The notes under the pieces were generated by a model. It worked only from the letters and a program-made list of their open reading frames with translations, made no database searches and was not told where the DNA came from. DNA of 64,000 bases. Source: Lytechinus variegatus. Its lineage: Eukaryota > Echinodermata > Echinoidea > Temnopleuroida > Toxopneustidae. Below are positions 22,101 to 29,722 of the stretch, piece by piece. The stretch covers positions 39,186,687-39,250,686 of the forward strand of contig NC_054746.1 in the NCBI RefSeq assembly GCF_018143015.1, given 5' to 3'. The stretch's first letter is position 1, and the number at the start of each line of letters is the position of its first letter. The translations under genes and the position numbers were made by a program.

Positions 22101-23397
22101 AAAGAAATCGTTCCAAAATGAATACAAGGGAGGTCTCTATTCTCCTTTTCGATCATCAAATGATAATAGTGTCTGGCTTTCATGCCATTGATTTCTATAC
22201 AGTCACCTTTTGATGATATTTCAATAGTGCTGGATTTTGATGACATACTATTTACATTTCGTGCACTATTATTACGTAATTTGTCAAGCCATGACTTCGG
22301 GAATGCATTTTCATCAATTCAACGGTAGAAAGTAATTCTCTTTCTTTAAATACAGTACATACTGAATCAATCTTCTTTGATTCACCACCTGTTCGGATTT
22401 GTTTAACTTCCAAAATATTGTTTCTATCCAGTTAGGAAAATATATTCCTTTTTATACTTTGTTATTATTGTACCAAATAATTTTGTTTTCAATATTCGTT
22501 ACTTTAAACATATATACTTTAAATCAGCCCATGAATGAACAGAACATGTCAACATAAAATATGGGCAATTTTTTTCATACAAATACGATACATATCATTC
22601 TTTTTGCAATTAAAAGTCAAAAGACTCGTCAATATATCAACCCAAGGTTTCCTCTTTATGTTAGAATATTAAGGTAATAGTAGAAATGCTGTTTTGTTTT
22701 TTCATTGTCCTACCTGCAATTCATTTTGTGTGCAATATATCAAAATTTCAAATTGTGGAATAGGTAGCCTTTTTTTTTAACAAGTGCACACATAGGGGCC
22801 TACATAGTTACCAATGAAAGCAGGATAAAAGAGCATTGTAGATTAAATGCCTTGCTCATGGGCATAGGTGCTCCGGCCGGGGATTGAACCCCGGACTTTC
22901 CATGTAGGCTATACCAGACCACTTGACCACGGCAACTCCACTTGACCACATTCCTAATCCTAGTTCCTACTCAACGAACTTCAACACTTTCCATTCTAAA
23001 ATCTAAGTAGGGCCTAGGGGCCTAAACTCTCTTTTAGACTTTATAAAGACTGTACTTTTCAAACAAGTGGAGTGCCTCGGCTCTGGCAGTCGTGGAGAGA
23101 GACAGAGGTCTACACACTGGACAGTGCTGCTAATTTAGTTCCAAATATAATAGGGCCAATATAAGAAGATCTGGATCAAGGACAGGTAGCCTAGTTAAAA
23201 TAGGTAGCCTAGGCCTAGGTCTCGATCTAGACTATGTCAGTGGAAAAAAGGCTGAACACAAGTTGTTGTGAGTTGTGTAAAAATTTGTATTATTATAGCT
23301 AACTTTATCAAGCCAAGCAATGCTAAATATCTTCTGGTTCTGTCATGGCTGGCTTGTGCCTAAAAGTAAAGCCAACATTGCCTTAATTGCTTACCAT
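10182..23397 (-). CDS. MDH1: cytosolic malate dehydrogenase, 8 coding exons, complete
   Basis: NAD-dependent interconversion of malate and oxaloacetate in the cytosol; part of the malate-aspartate shuttle. Coding exons in order: 23397-23395 (the ATG alone), 19678-19580, 17470-17374, 15798-15623, 15275-15153, 14875-14699, 14027-13914, 10397-10182. All junctions are GT/AG and in phase, giving 334 residues, identical in length to the human enzyme. Visible motifs: dinucleotide fold TGAAGQIA (residues 10-17), Asp42, active-site loop MPRREGMER with Arg92 and Arg98, VGNPANTN (129-136), TRLDQNRA with Asp159 and Arg162, and IWGNHSST with catalytic His187. The start is the ATG directly followed by a donor, giving [11 protein letters not shown]. 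An 83-codon open frame (23650-23399) ends one base before this ATG. Introns 1, 3, 6 and 7 are loaded with mobile elements. The stop is followed by a possible readthrough extension (separate entry). Confidence 0.97.
10622..11694. mobile_element. element with internal tandem units carrying five DR1-type TGACCTTTGACCT sites
   Basis: Sits in MDH1 intron 7. The ends carry GTCTCACCTGC at 10646-10656 and its reverse complement GCAGGTGAGAC near 11680. Between them about five units of 130-195 bases repeat 'aaagttcattgacc', TGACCTTTGACCT, '(g/a)tcatgtgacctgaaac', 'aggatgttcagtgatacttga' and 'aagttatgatggtaattcaac'. The second end contains 'aacttaacctcaggttaaga' and a GCC triplet run. A short copy with the same two ends but almost no internal units lies inverted at 40082-40432, which shows that the unit number varies within the family. 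No coding capacity; superfamily unknown. Confidence 0.8.
11875..12617. mobile_element. inner TTAA-flanked piggyBac-like MITE, inserted in a relative
   Basis: Ends CCCTAAATAGACTGGG and, reversed, CCCTAAAAAGACTGGG, flanked by TTAA on both sides (11871-11874, 12618-12621). Next to each end is a GGGGGGCTGA(T/A)TCAGCCCCCC palindrome. The body, read in reverse, matches the 61646-62279 copy ('gggtacgcggtt', 'aagtgcatgcagacccaaaatt'). It therefore belongs to the same family as the element it entered, in the opposite orientation. CC(C/T) termini plus TTAA are the piggyBac signature. Confidence 0.85.
12735..13130. mobile_element. tandem-unit element, copy 1 (GGCGAGC...ATAATACGCCCG end)
   Basis: One end reads AAGGCGAGCGATAATACGCC. 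The other holds 'acaggtggacggacaccgagcatgctac' and 'aatacgtcgtgtat'. In between, two units of about 170 bases repeat 'gacctcaaaatcaatag', 'gatccatg.ta.tagtatcatacacaccaaat', 'tatgagcctaggtta' and 'aagttatc'. An inverted homologue is at 38320-38765. Short tandem units between short terminal sequences are shared with the 10622-11694 family, but the sequence is distinct. No coding. Confidence 0.75.
13523..13686. mobile_element. hAT-like MITE (CAGGGCTCCGT ends)
   Basis: A 164-bp element with imperfect inverted ends CAGGGCTCCGTGTCACACAA and CAGGGCTCCGTAACACAAAG, extending inward through 'agcgatcaatcgc'/'gcgatgaatagc'. It lies inside the outer TTAA element. No coding. Confidence 0.75.
14512..14662. 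mobile_element. hAT-like MITE, CAGGGGCCCGTTGCAG family, copy 1 (right tip lost)
   Basis: The left end CAGGGGCCCGTTGCAGAAAG is complete. The right end matches only as 'ctctttctgcaac', the terminal dozen bases having been replaced. The body aligns with 29453-29603 in reverse order ('caaccaatcaacagcgcgca'). Located in MDH1 intron 6, close to exon 6. Confidence 0.75.
15873..15939. repeat. direct repeat flanking a tRNA-like sequence, copy 1
   Basis: AAAGGGCAGATAGCTCTGGG followed by 'gaacctt', 'acgcctaccattattctcttc' is repeated with few changes at 16253-16318. The pair brackets the tRNA-like sequence at 16155. Confidence 0.7.
16155..16226 (+). tRNA. tRNA-like gene or pseudogene, UCA anticodon, followed by a T-run
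   Basis: The strand folds as a cloverleaf: acceptor ATCTCTG with CAGAAGT (one C-A mismatch, one G-T), A-box TGGTCTAGTGG, anticodon stem CCAGC/GCTGG closing the loop GTTCAAA, 4-base variable loop, T-arm CTGGG/CCCGG with TTCGATT. The loop reads anticodon TCA, which would pair with UGA. A run of nine or more T immediately after is a good Pol III stop. It could be a decayed tRNA, the head of a tRNA-derived SINE, or (less likely) a true opal-reading tRNA. Located in MDH1 intron 3 on the opposite strand. Confidence 0.5.
16253..16318. repeat. direct repeat flanking a tRNA-like sequence, copy 2
   Basis: Second copy of the roughly 66-base segment found at 15873-15939, about 380 bases away in the same orientation. 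Confidence 0.7.
16579..16776. mobile_element. short MITE (CACACTCTTAAAA ends)
   Basis: CACACTCTTAAAAAGG at the left is answered by GCACACTTAAAATG (reverse complement) at 16776. The interior has repeated 'attgggtaataaa' and 'attgcccag' words. Located in MDH1 intron 3. Confidence 0.55.
18145..18464. mobile_element. MITE with AGGCCCGTATTCTGAAGTC ends
   Basis: Inverted ends of about 30 bases, AGGCCCGTATTCTGAAGTC(G/A) continuing 'GGTTTAACTTA', with one or two mismatches. Near the right end 'agaccatggtctaa' is itself palindromic. 320 bp, non-coding, in MDH1 intron 2. Confidence 0.8.
18594..19089. mobile_element. MITE with GCCAAACATCATAAAATAT ends
   Basis: GCCAAACATCATAAAATAT at 18594 is answered by its reverse complement ending at 19089. 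Inner complementarity is visible around 'atgacaaatttgttatcaaatga' against 'tttgatatcaaattattcatgat'. Non-coding, about 500 bp, in MDH1 intron 2. Confidence 0.6.
20253..21424. mobile_element. putative TIR element with GGTGGCCCG ends
   Basis: The left border CTAGACATTAGCGGTGGCCC is answered at the right by 'ctccacattaactttttttggtggtggcccg' read in reverse. The interior carries 'ggggccaccaaaa' and 'ggtggcccgaatcgggcaacc'. About 1.17 kb with no coding similarity. Borders are approximate; the end match is partial. Confidence 0.45.
21806..22680 (-). mobile_element. LINE fragment: C-terminal end of a reverse-transcriptase ORF, decayed
   Basis: An open frame at 22246-21806 reads in order [34 protein letters not shown] and 'VYWKIVTEL'. 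This follows the 'ilp...slyrW...d.lC..C......HlF..C....fW' pattern found after the reverse-transcriptase domain in L1/Tx1-type non-LTR retrotransposons. Upstream, up to about 22680, other frames give IWYNNN- and KKEYIF-type words seen in the same region of those proteins, but stops and frame changes interrupt them. Old and inactive. Located in MDH1 intron 1 in sense with the gene. Confidence 0.6.
22769..22939 (-). mobile_element. tRNA-derived SINE, copy 1
   Basis: Minus strand: a tRNA-like head with A-box remnants ('gccgtggtcaagtggtct') and B-box GGGTTCAATCCCC, then 'agcacctatgcccatgagcaaggcattt', 'tttatcctgctttcattggtaacta', ending in an A-run (plus-strand T-run at 22769-22778). It matches 42177-42365 throughout. 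Located in MDH1 intron 1. Confidence 0.75.
22940..23394. other. MDH1 intron 1, 5' part; no other feature seen
   Basis: Plain intronic sequence up to the first exon donor at 23394. No repeat border recognised. Confidence 0.4.
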
Positions 23398-23700
23398 TTT
23401 AATGAGAGTTGAGCTTCAGAGGCCTGAAATTGTACCGGTACACAGTCAATCCGTCGAAGCCACGCATGCACAGTGTACTACCTACGCCTGGCTGATAGCT
23501 GATATAGCTCGATCGCCAGCTAGGCGCTAGCGCTAGCCGCCGGCCTCGCCGCCGCGACGCGTCAAAGCTAGAGCTCGGCACTTGCAGAACGAGCTCGCAC
23601 TGATCATGCGTAATCTGCATGCAGCCGCGGCACCTCGTCACATGTGTCACGATGTCAAAGTTCGTTAGTAGTTGCTTGACCAGCCAAGTTGTACAAACAG
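23398..23700 (-). promoter_or_regulatory. MDH1 5' UTR and proximal promoter region
   Basis: A GC-rich island (23520-23580, repeated CGCCGCG and GCTAGC words) in otherwise AT-rich DNA, immediately upstream of the MDH1 start, as expected for a housekeeping promoter. No TATA box is evident near a likely start site. An 83-codon frame (23650-23399) would be an upstream ORF if transcription begins above 23650. Confidence 0.5.
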
Positions 23701-24261
23701 CATTTGAACATCCGCTTAAGTCCCAGGGCTGTCAGACAAAAAAGAAGTTTTAGTTCATGTGAACTTTTAGAAATTACTTAGGTACTGGAACTTGAAGATC
23801 AACGAAAATAAATAATAAAATACTAATTATCAACCATGTCGACCGACAGTTTTGCTGTCTAAGGTCTGTAGTAGCAGACTATTTAACTTCGGGAGCGTGC
23901 AAACGAAGGAGGCGGGGTCGAGGGCATTTCGAGGGGCCGATCTTAAAGCCCCGTTCGCCACATCCATACCATGAAGCTATCTGTAAGCTGTATGTCCATA
24001 CCAGCATCCAATCACATTGTGGTCATCATGTCTTGATCTTCTCCGGGATGTGTTCCAACTGCTGAAAAATTTCTCGCTCGCTTCGCTTTTTTTTAATATT
24101 AACTGTAGTTAGGTCTAGGTGGTTTATAATAACAAACTCATTATTATAGCCATTGAAAAAAATCATTAGAGGCTTGTAACTGAGAGATAAAAAGGATATA
24201 AAGGGATCGATGATCGGGCTGAAATAAAGTATTTAGCTTGATAGCCAAATAACAAAGATAC
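23701..24261. other. MDH1-SAE1 intergenic DNA, no recognised content
   Basis: No gene. A 'ctcgctcgcttcgcttttttt' word near 24073 belongs to the dispersed GCGAGCG motif noted in the findings. Confidence 0.4.
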
Positions 24262-24970
24262 ATGAATTTTAAAGTTTAGCAATATTTTATGAAAACAGTC
24301 GCCATGAACATTCAGTAGGTGTGGGCTGATGATGTCACATCCCCACTTGCTCTTTTGTATCTTATTAATTTGGTTTATTCAAAGTTTTTCCTCCAAGAAC
24401 TGGAAAAATTGGATTTGACAACTGATTAAGTGCATTAGATATTTATTGCTGCAACTTTTTTCATTATAAGGGAGACATATTATTCACTTAAGTATAAAAT
24501 AATGAAAAGATTATGATTTTATGCATGTATCCTTCAACCTTTATGTCACCTTTGTTTTTTATGTATATATATTTGTTTTTATTATAATATGCAAAGTATA
24601 GCCTCCACATAAGCATTTGATAGTTAAGGAGACTTTATCTCACAAGGCCATTGCTGGCTTTATTTTAAGTCTTCCTATTTCATTTCTTCTATGACCATAT
24701 AGGCCAAATTATATCATTGTATCTATCCTAAGTTATTTTTGTATGATTTATTCGTTCTATTATTAATCTGTATACTTGATGTGTATATTTGATGCAAATA
24801 TGTACTCATTGTTTTTAGAGATGAAATAAATACGAACTGAACTGAACTGAATAACATAAGAAAACGGAAAGTGGAGATGTGATATCTTCACCCCACCTAA
24901 TGAATATTCATGACGACTGTTTTCACAAAACTTCAATAACTTAATTATTTCTTATCCGATTTTGATGAAT
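24262..24970. mobile_element. MITE with long inverted arms, copy 1, split by a LINE 3' end
   Basis: The left part ('gaaaacagtcgccatgaa', 'tcagtaggtgtgggctgatgatgtcacatccccact') is answered in reverse by the right part ('agtggagatgtgatatcttcaccccacctaatgaa'). The same sequence uninterrupted is at about 27500-27904, which locates the insertion at 24529-24848. Outer borders are approximate. Confidence 0.65.
24529..24848 (+). mobile_element. 3' end of a LINE-type retroposon with (GAACT)n tail
   Basis: About 320 bases missing from the sister MITE at 27.6 kb. It ends 'gatgaaataaatac' plus GAACTGAACTGAACTGA, an oligomer tail like the 3' ends of CR1/L2- or RTE-type LINEs, and contains 'aggagactttatctcacaaggcc', a 3' UTR style seen in those groups. 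No coding part remains. Confidence 0.55.
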
Positions 24971-26265
24971 CAGGGCTGTCGCTAAAGGATCGAAGGGGGT
25001 GCGATTCCCCCCCCCCCACTAATTTCGGGCGTCTGTAAATCAGCGCTGCCGTCTGGAAAATGGGGGGCGAGAAGGAAAAAAAAGGAGAAAAGGGAGAGAA
25101 GAGAAAAACTTAAAGAAATAAAAAAAGGAAGGGAATTGAGGACGGCAGAAAAAAAAGAAAGAAAGAAAGACAATCAGACCTGAAAATTGATATTTTTTTT
25201 AATTATGGAATACACGAAATTGATAGGTACCAATCAAAATTTGCGAGCGCGCAGCACGAGCAGAAATGTCAATATTCAGACCATAAACTGACATGTTTAC
25301 AGCTAAAGAGCACTTTTTAAAAATTAATGTTTAAAATCACACCGTAATGAAAGGTCGATTTCCGAGGTGAAATGTGTGTTGTATATTGCCTTCCAAACTT
25401 GATATTTAAACTCCATATTGAACAAAATATGAAAATTACCTAACAGGCAATGCGAGCGCAAAGCGCGAGCGAAAATTTTATATAGTGACATGAAAGATTC
25501 TTTTATTTTCCAAGTCTTCCCCTCATCTTATTTTATTCACTCGTCTTCCTCCTCTTCTTTTTTTCTCCTCTCTTTTCCCTTTTCTTTCTTTCTTTCTTTC
25601 TGTCTTTCTTTCTTTCGTTCTTTTTTCCTTTTTTTTGCTCCGCCAACCGGGGGGGGGGGGGGGTCCCTCGGCCCCCTGGATCCGCTTATGTCTGTTACAC
25701 AAGCGTAGGGCTGTTGGACTGACGCTTGTCCATGTTAAAAATGACAAACTGTCGGCTCACGCAGATCTGTTCCAACAGCTCCATGTTCCTTAATAGACCG
25801 GTTTACTAATGTAGTCAAATTTATGGATGTTTCTTCCCTTGGGGCCTAGTGACGAATTATTCCATTAACCTGTATATCTAACAATGGTATTTCAAAACTT
25901 GGAATCTACTTTGCATACATTAGTTGTTGCTATGTCGGGCAAACCACAGGGCAAGCTTTCCGGTTGTTAGAGGCAAGGAAAGGAAAGGAGGAAAAGGAAA
26001 GGGAAAAGTGAAAAAAAACGAAGATTTTTTTTAATGGAAAAAGAATGAAATCGGGAAAAGGAACGAAAGAACATTTGAGAACGAACGAATCATTCCGAAA
26101 TAAGCCACTGATCTATCAGTGAAATAAGCCTATGTAATGCAATAGCATGATGGAAAATAAATTTAAAGATGACAAAATGGCAAACAATAGCGGGAAATGA
26201 AGGTTGAGTGAACTTAGTCTAAAGCTAAATTGGAAAACAAAGAAAGCTAGGGACAAGAGAAAAAA
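24971..26265. repeat. low-complexity and dispersed repeat patchwork
   Basis: Contains C- and G-homopolymer runs (about 25010 and 25650), AAAG/CTTT microsatellites (25155-25170, 25585-25625), purine tracts, and GCGAGCG-type GC palindromes at 25244 and 25451. Open frames here are low-complexity translations. No gene. Confidence 0.6.
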
Positions 26266-28226
26266 CTTAATAATACGACCGGGCTGCCGAGGATAGAAAA
26301 TAAAGAGCGGGAAGAAAGATGGACTGCATACAACATTGTGCTATATAAGCTTGCTAAATTTTATGCAAATAAGCTACCGGGGCTTTGCCCCAGACCCCAC
26401 GCAGTAGGGGCTCTTTATTTATAACCTTCAAATGGCTCTATAACGCCCCCTGTAGGAACCCTTCCTAAACTAAGCTTTACGTTCAATCACTGGCGTACAG
26501 GCCGGGGGGGGGGTCTTGGTTCCACACCCATGCAAGAGGAAATAAAAGAAATTATAAGAGACAATGTATAATGAAAATGAATGGAAACAATTAAAATGTG
26601 TTATTTTCTGAATATGATGGAAAAATCTAACACATAAATAGAAGATATAGTCATCATCCAGCTCGCTTTGCTCGCTGGCGATTTTTTTAAACAAATTTTC
26701 CCACATTAATATATTTGCCCCCTCAAAATATTTGGTTCAACTGGGTTGAATAAATAAGAGCTATATTTTATATATCCCCGCGATTTGATTACAAATTGCG
26801 GCAATCTGCGAGGTTTAAATGGCTTTGATATCAAAATGTTCTGGGGCTCCAGACGGACCACATTAACCGCATAGCACTGCAGTATTTGAGTATGGAAGGG
26901 TTGGGCCATGGTCCCCAAAAGTTCTACAACCAAGAAAAAAAAAGGAGGAAAGAAAAGCAATGGAAACGTGTATAGGATATGATTTTATTTACTGAATATA
27001 ATGTAAACAAAAATCTCAAAGTTGGATTCTCATTAAAAGTGTTTTTTTCTCGCTCGCTTCGCTCCCTCGGGACTTATATCAAGCAGCTTTTTAGCACATG
27101 CGCCATACAGCGCCTCTCGTTTTTTTTTTTACTCTAGTTTGATCACGCTACTGCCGCAAAGAATCATGTTCACAGTGGCATAATACAGACCACAAAAAAG
27201 AAGGAATTGAAAGAGAGAAGAGTGCAATATAATTTTCTGGATATCATGTCAAAATCAGTATCACAAAATTGATTTTTTTTTTTATAAAAAATTTCAAAAT
27301 TTTTGCTCACTTGCTTCGCTCGCTCGCAACTTTTTTTTTAAAGATAAATTCTGCCTATACGCAAACGTCTGTCCCTCCCAAAATCGTCGCCTCATTACAC
27401 CGGCCATGACACTTGTTCATACTATGATATTACGGAGAAATTTTTGGCTCTTGCCCCCCTCCCCCTGGCCAACGACCTCTATTACGCCGCTGCATATCCT
27501 CACTTATTCTTTTATATTTTATTACATGAAATTAGGTTCATTCAAAATATTTCTATCAAGAACTTAAACAATTGGATTGACAACTGATTAAATGCATTAG
27601 TTATTTACTGCCGCATCTTGTTTCATATAATGGAGACGCGTCATTTACATAATATGAAAAAATGAAATGAAACATTTATGATTTCATGTAATAACATAAG
27701 AAAAAGGGAAAGTGGGGATGTGACATCATCAGCCCACCTGATAATATTCATGACGATGTGCATATAACTGTCTTCACAAAATATTGATAAACTTTAGATT
27801 CAATAACTTATTTGTTATCCGATTTTGACGAAATTTTCAGCATTTTGCTCTAAGAATTTTACTCTATTTATTTAGATATAATATTTTCAGCCTGGACCAT
27901 CCCTTTAAGGACTAGCTGTTTGCATGCGGTCATGAAAATTATATCTCACCCAAAAAATCATGCGAGTGCGAAGCGCGAGTTGAAAATTTTTGACATCCTG
28001 AGATGATAAGTGGACGTTCTATAAGCACTTTTTTAAATCATAAACTGGATGGCTATCTAATAAAACATTTGATAATATCAGGATAATATATCTAGCCATT
28101 GGCTAAACCTTTAATTGGCTAAGGATTTTTTGTCCTGAAAGGCGACCATCATTACATAAAATTTAGCAAGCTTATAATAGACGCCCTTTACTCTTGCCGT
28201 TCTTTATATTGGTCGTATTACAGACC
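26266..28226. mobile_element. putative 2-kb element with inverted ends
   Basis: At 26270-26380 the words TAATACGACC ... AAGCTTGCTAAATTTTATG appear. At 28150-28226 the same words appear in reverse complement and reverse order. The interior is non-coding, holds several GCGAGCG palindromes and a MITE (27500-27904). Could also be two separate insertions of one short repeat in opposite orientation. Confidence 0.4.
27500..27904. mobile_element. MITE, copy 2 of the 24262 family, right end at TTAA
   Basis: Matches 24262-24970 without the LINE insert ('ggattgacaactgattaa', 'taacataagaaaaagggaaagtgg', 'gacatcatcagcccacctgataatattcatgacg'). It ends 'cagcctggaccatccct' followed by TTAA (27905-27908), a terminus (AGGGATGGTCCAGGCTG in reverse) of the TTAA-targeting, Kolobok-like type. 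Confidence 0.65.
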
Positions 28227-29190
28227 AGTTCGTAGTTACTTCATGGACAATTTTGGTCAAATGACCTTTCATTTCTTTCATTATGATAGGCAGATTTCAA
28301 AGCAAGATATTACGTAAGATTGCCTTACATAGCAGGATGAAGAAATTGAATAGACCAGGTGACTATTATAGCACACCAATTAACACTTTATGAAGGTATT
28401 TAATGCATTCCTACTTTGAATGCATATCATAGCAAGTTGCACAATGTACTTGGCAAACTGTGAAATACCAGTCGTTCGTGGACGCATTGTTGTTTTTTGT
28501 GGATGTGAATGAAAACCACTATTCAAAAGAATATATGAATAATCATGCATCAAAGTTGGTGCTTATCTCATTAGATTTTAAACCACCATGTCACTTTAGT
28601 ACAAATGACCTTCCTCTGATCCGATGCGTAGAAACTTTTGATCATGCGCAGAAAGGAGCTACAAACTGGCTTACTCTCTGATCGTCCCTTTCGCCATTCT
28701 TGCCTGTGCCATAATTTGAGTCATATCTTTTATTTCATACCCCTCTCTTGCTAATCATGCTGTATATTTCAGGATATTTTGTTCTTCCTCATGTATTCTT
28801 TGTTAAATTGTTTCCTTCCTTTCCCCCTTTTCTTCCATTTTCTCTATATGTTCTCTTTTTCTTTTCCCAGTATTCCCTTTCTTTTTTCCCCTTTTTCTTT
28901 CTTTCCCTTTTTCTTTCCCTCCTTCCCCTTGTCTCCTTTTCCCCATTCTGGTTTATATTTCTCCGGTGAAATCCGCCGGGGAGGGGGGGGGGGGGCTTGC
29001 CCCCCTGCCGCCCCCCCCCCCCCCCGCCTGTTAATACGCCACTGTATGTTTGTTGAGCTTGTTCAATTACAGATGCAGAAAGTTTTTTATAATGTAATGT
29101 TTAGTTTTCAAGACAGAATTCTAAAATATTCAGCTCGTGCTTCGCGCTTGCATTATGTTTATTGATATACACACCTTCAGTTCAATTATG
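28227..29190. other. gene-free stretch with CT-rich tract and G/C runs
   Basis: 28800-28960 is pyrimidine-rich, followed at 28975-29030 by G-runs and C-runs ending 'gcctgttaatacgccactg'. A GCTCGTGCTTCGCGCTTGC motif sits at about 29132. Open frames here are low-complexity. No gene. Confidence 0.5.
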
Positions 29191-29347
29191 CCATGGTCAC
29201 ATTTGTTCTACGGCGGCCGTACGGCGAGTCGGAAACAGCCGTTTCAACATTTTTTGTCCAACTAGATGATGGTGGTTTGAATCAAAATTGATGAAACGGC
29301 TGTTTTCGACTCGCCGTACGGCCGGCGTAGAACAAATGTGACCATGG
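29191..29347. mobile_element. perfect-arm hairpin MITE upstream of SAE1
   Basis: Arms of about 57 bases, starting CCATGGTCACATTTGTTCTA and running through 'ggccgtacggcgagtcg' and 'aaacagccgtttca', pair with three or fewer mismatches around a 45-base loop. The GC-rich arms contrast with the AT-rich surroundings. Confidence 0.8.
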
Positions 29348-29452
29348 TATTACAGGTGCAGAAACTGATTTTGTTTCAGTCAAGGAGCTGTCTCAACACT
29401 GCGTTGCTGCGGTCAAGTATACTTGTATGCTACCGCTGATCTCTATAGAGAT

Positions 29453-29603
29453 CTGGGGCCCGTTGCAGAAAGAGTTGCGTTTAAACGCAAGTAAAAAACT
29501 CAATCGTAAGTCAAAAATGCGCGCTGTTGATTGGTTGAAAATCAAGTTGCATATGATTTTTGGAGTTACGATTGATTGCAACTCTTTCTGCAACGGGCCC
29601 CAG
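29453..29603. mobile_element. hAT-like MITE, CTGGGGCCCGTTGCAG family, copy 2
   Basis: A 151-bp element with a perfect 26-base terminal inverted repeat beginning CTGGGGCCCGTTGCAGAAAG. Subterminal 'cgtttaaacgcaag' and 'acgattgattgcaact'. No clear target duplication. It lies 119 bases upstream of the SAE1 start codon. Confidence 0.9.
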
Positions 29604-29722
29604 TGCATGCTACCTACCCTCGACCTCTACGTCCGTTGGATATTATGATCGGAGGCTAGGATAGTGAGTCAGTCGAGAGGCTAAAGTAAAGTCGCCGGTA
29701 ATATTTGGAACATTCGTAAAAT
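29604..29722 (+). promoter_or_regulatory. SAE1 proximal promoter / 5' UTR
   Basis: Only 119 bases separate the SAE1 ATG from a MITE. They contain a perfect AP-1-type TGAGTCA at 29665-29671 and no TATA box. The transcription start is not determinable and may lie inside the MITE. Confidence 0.35.
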
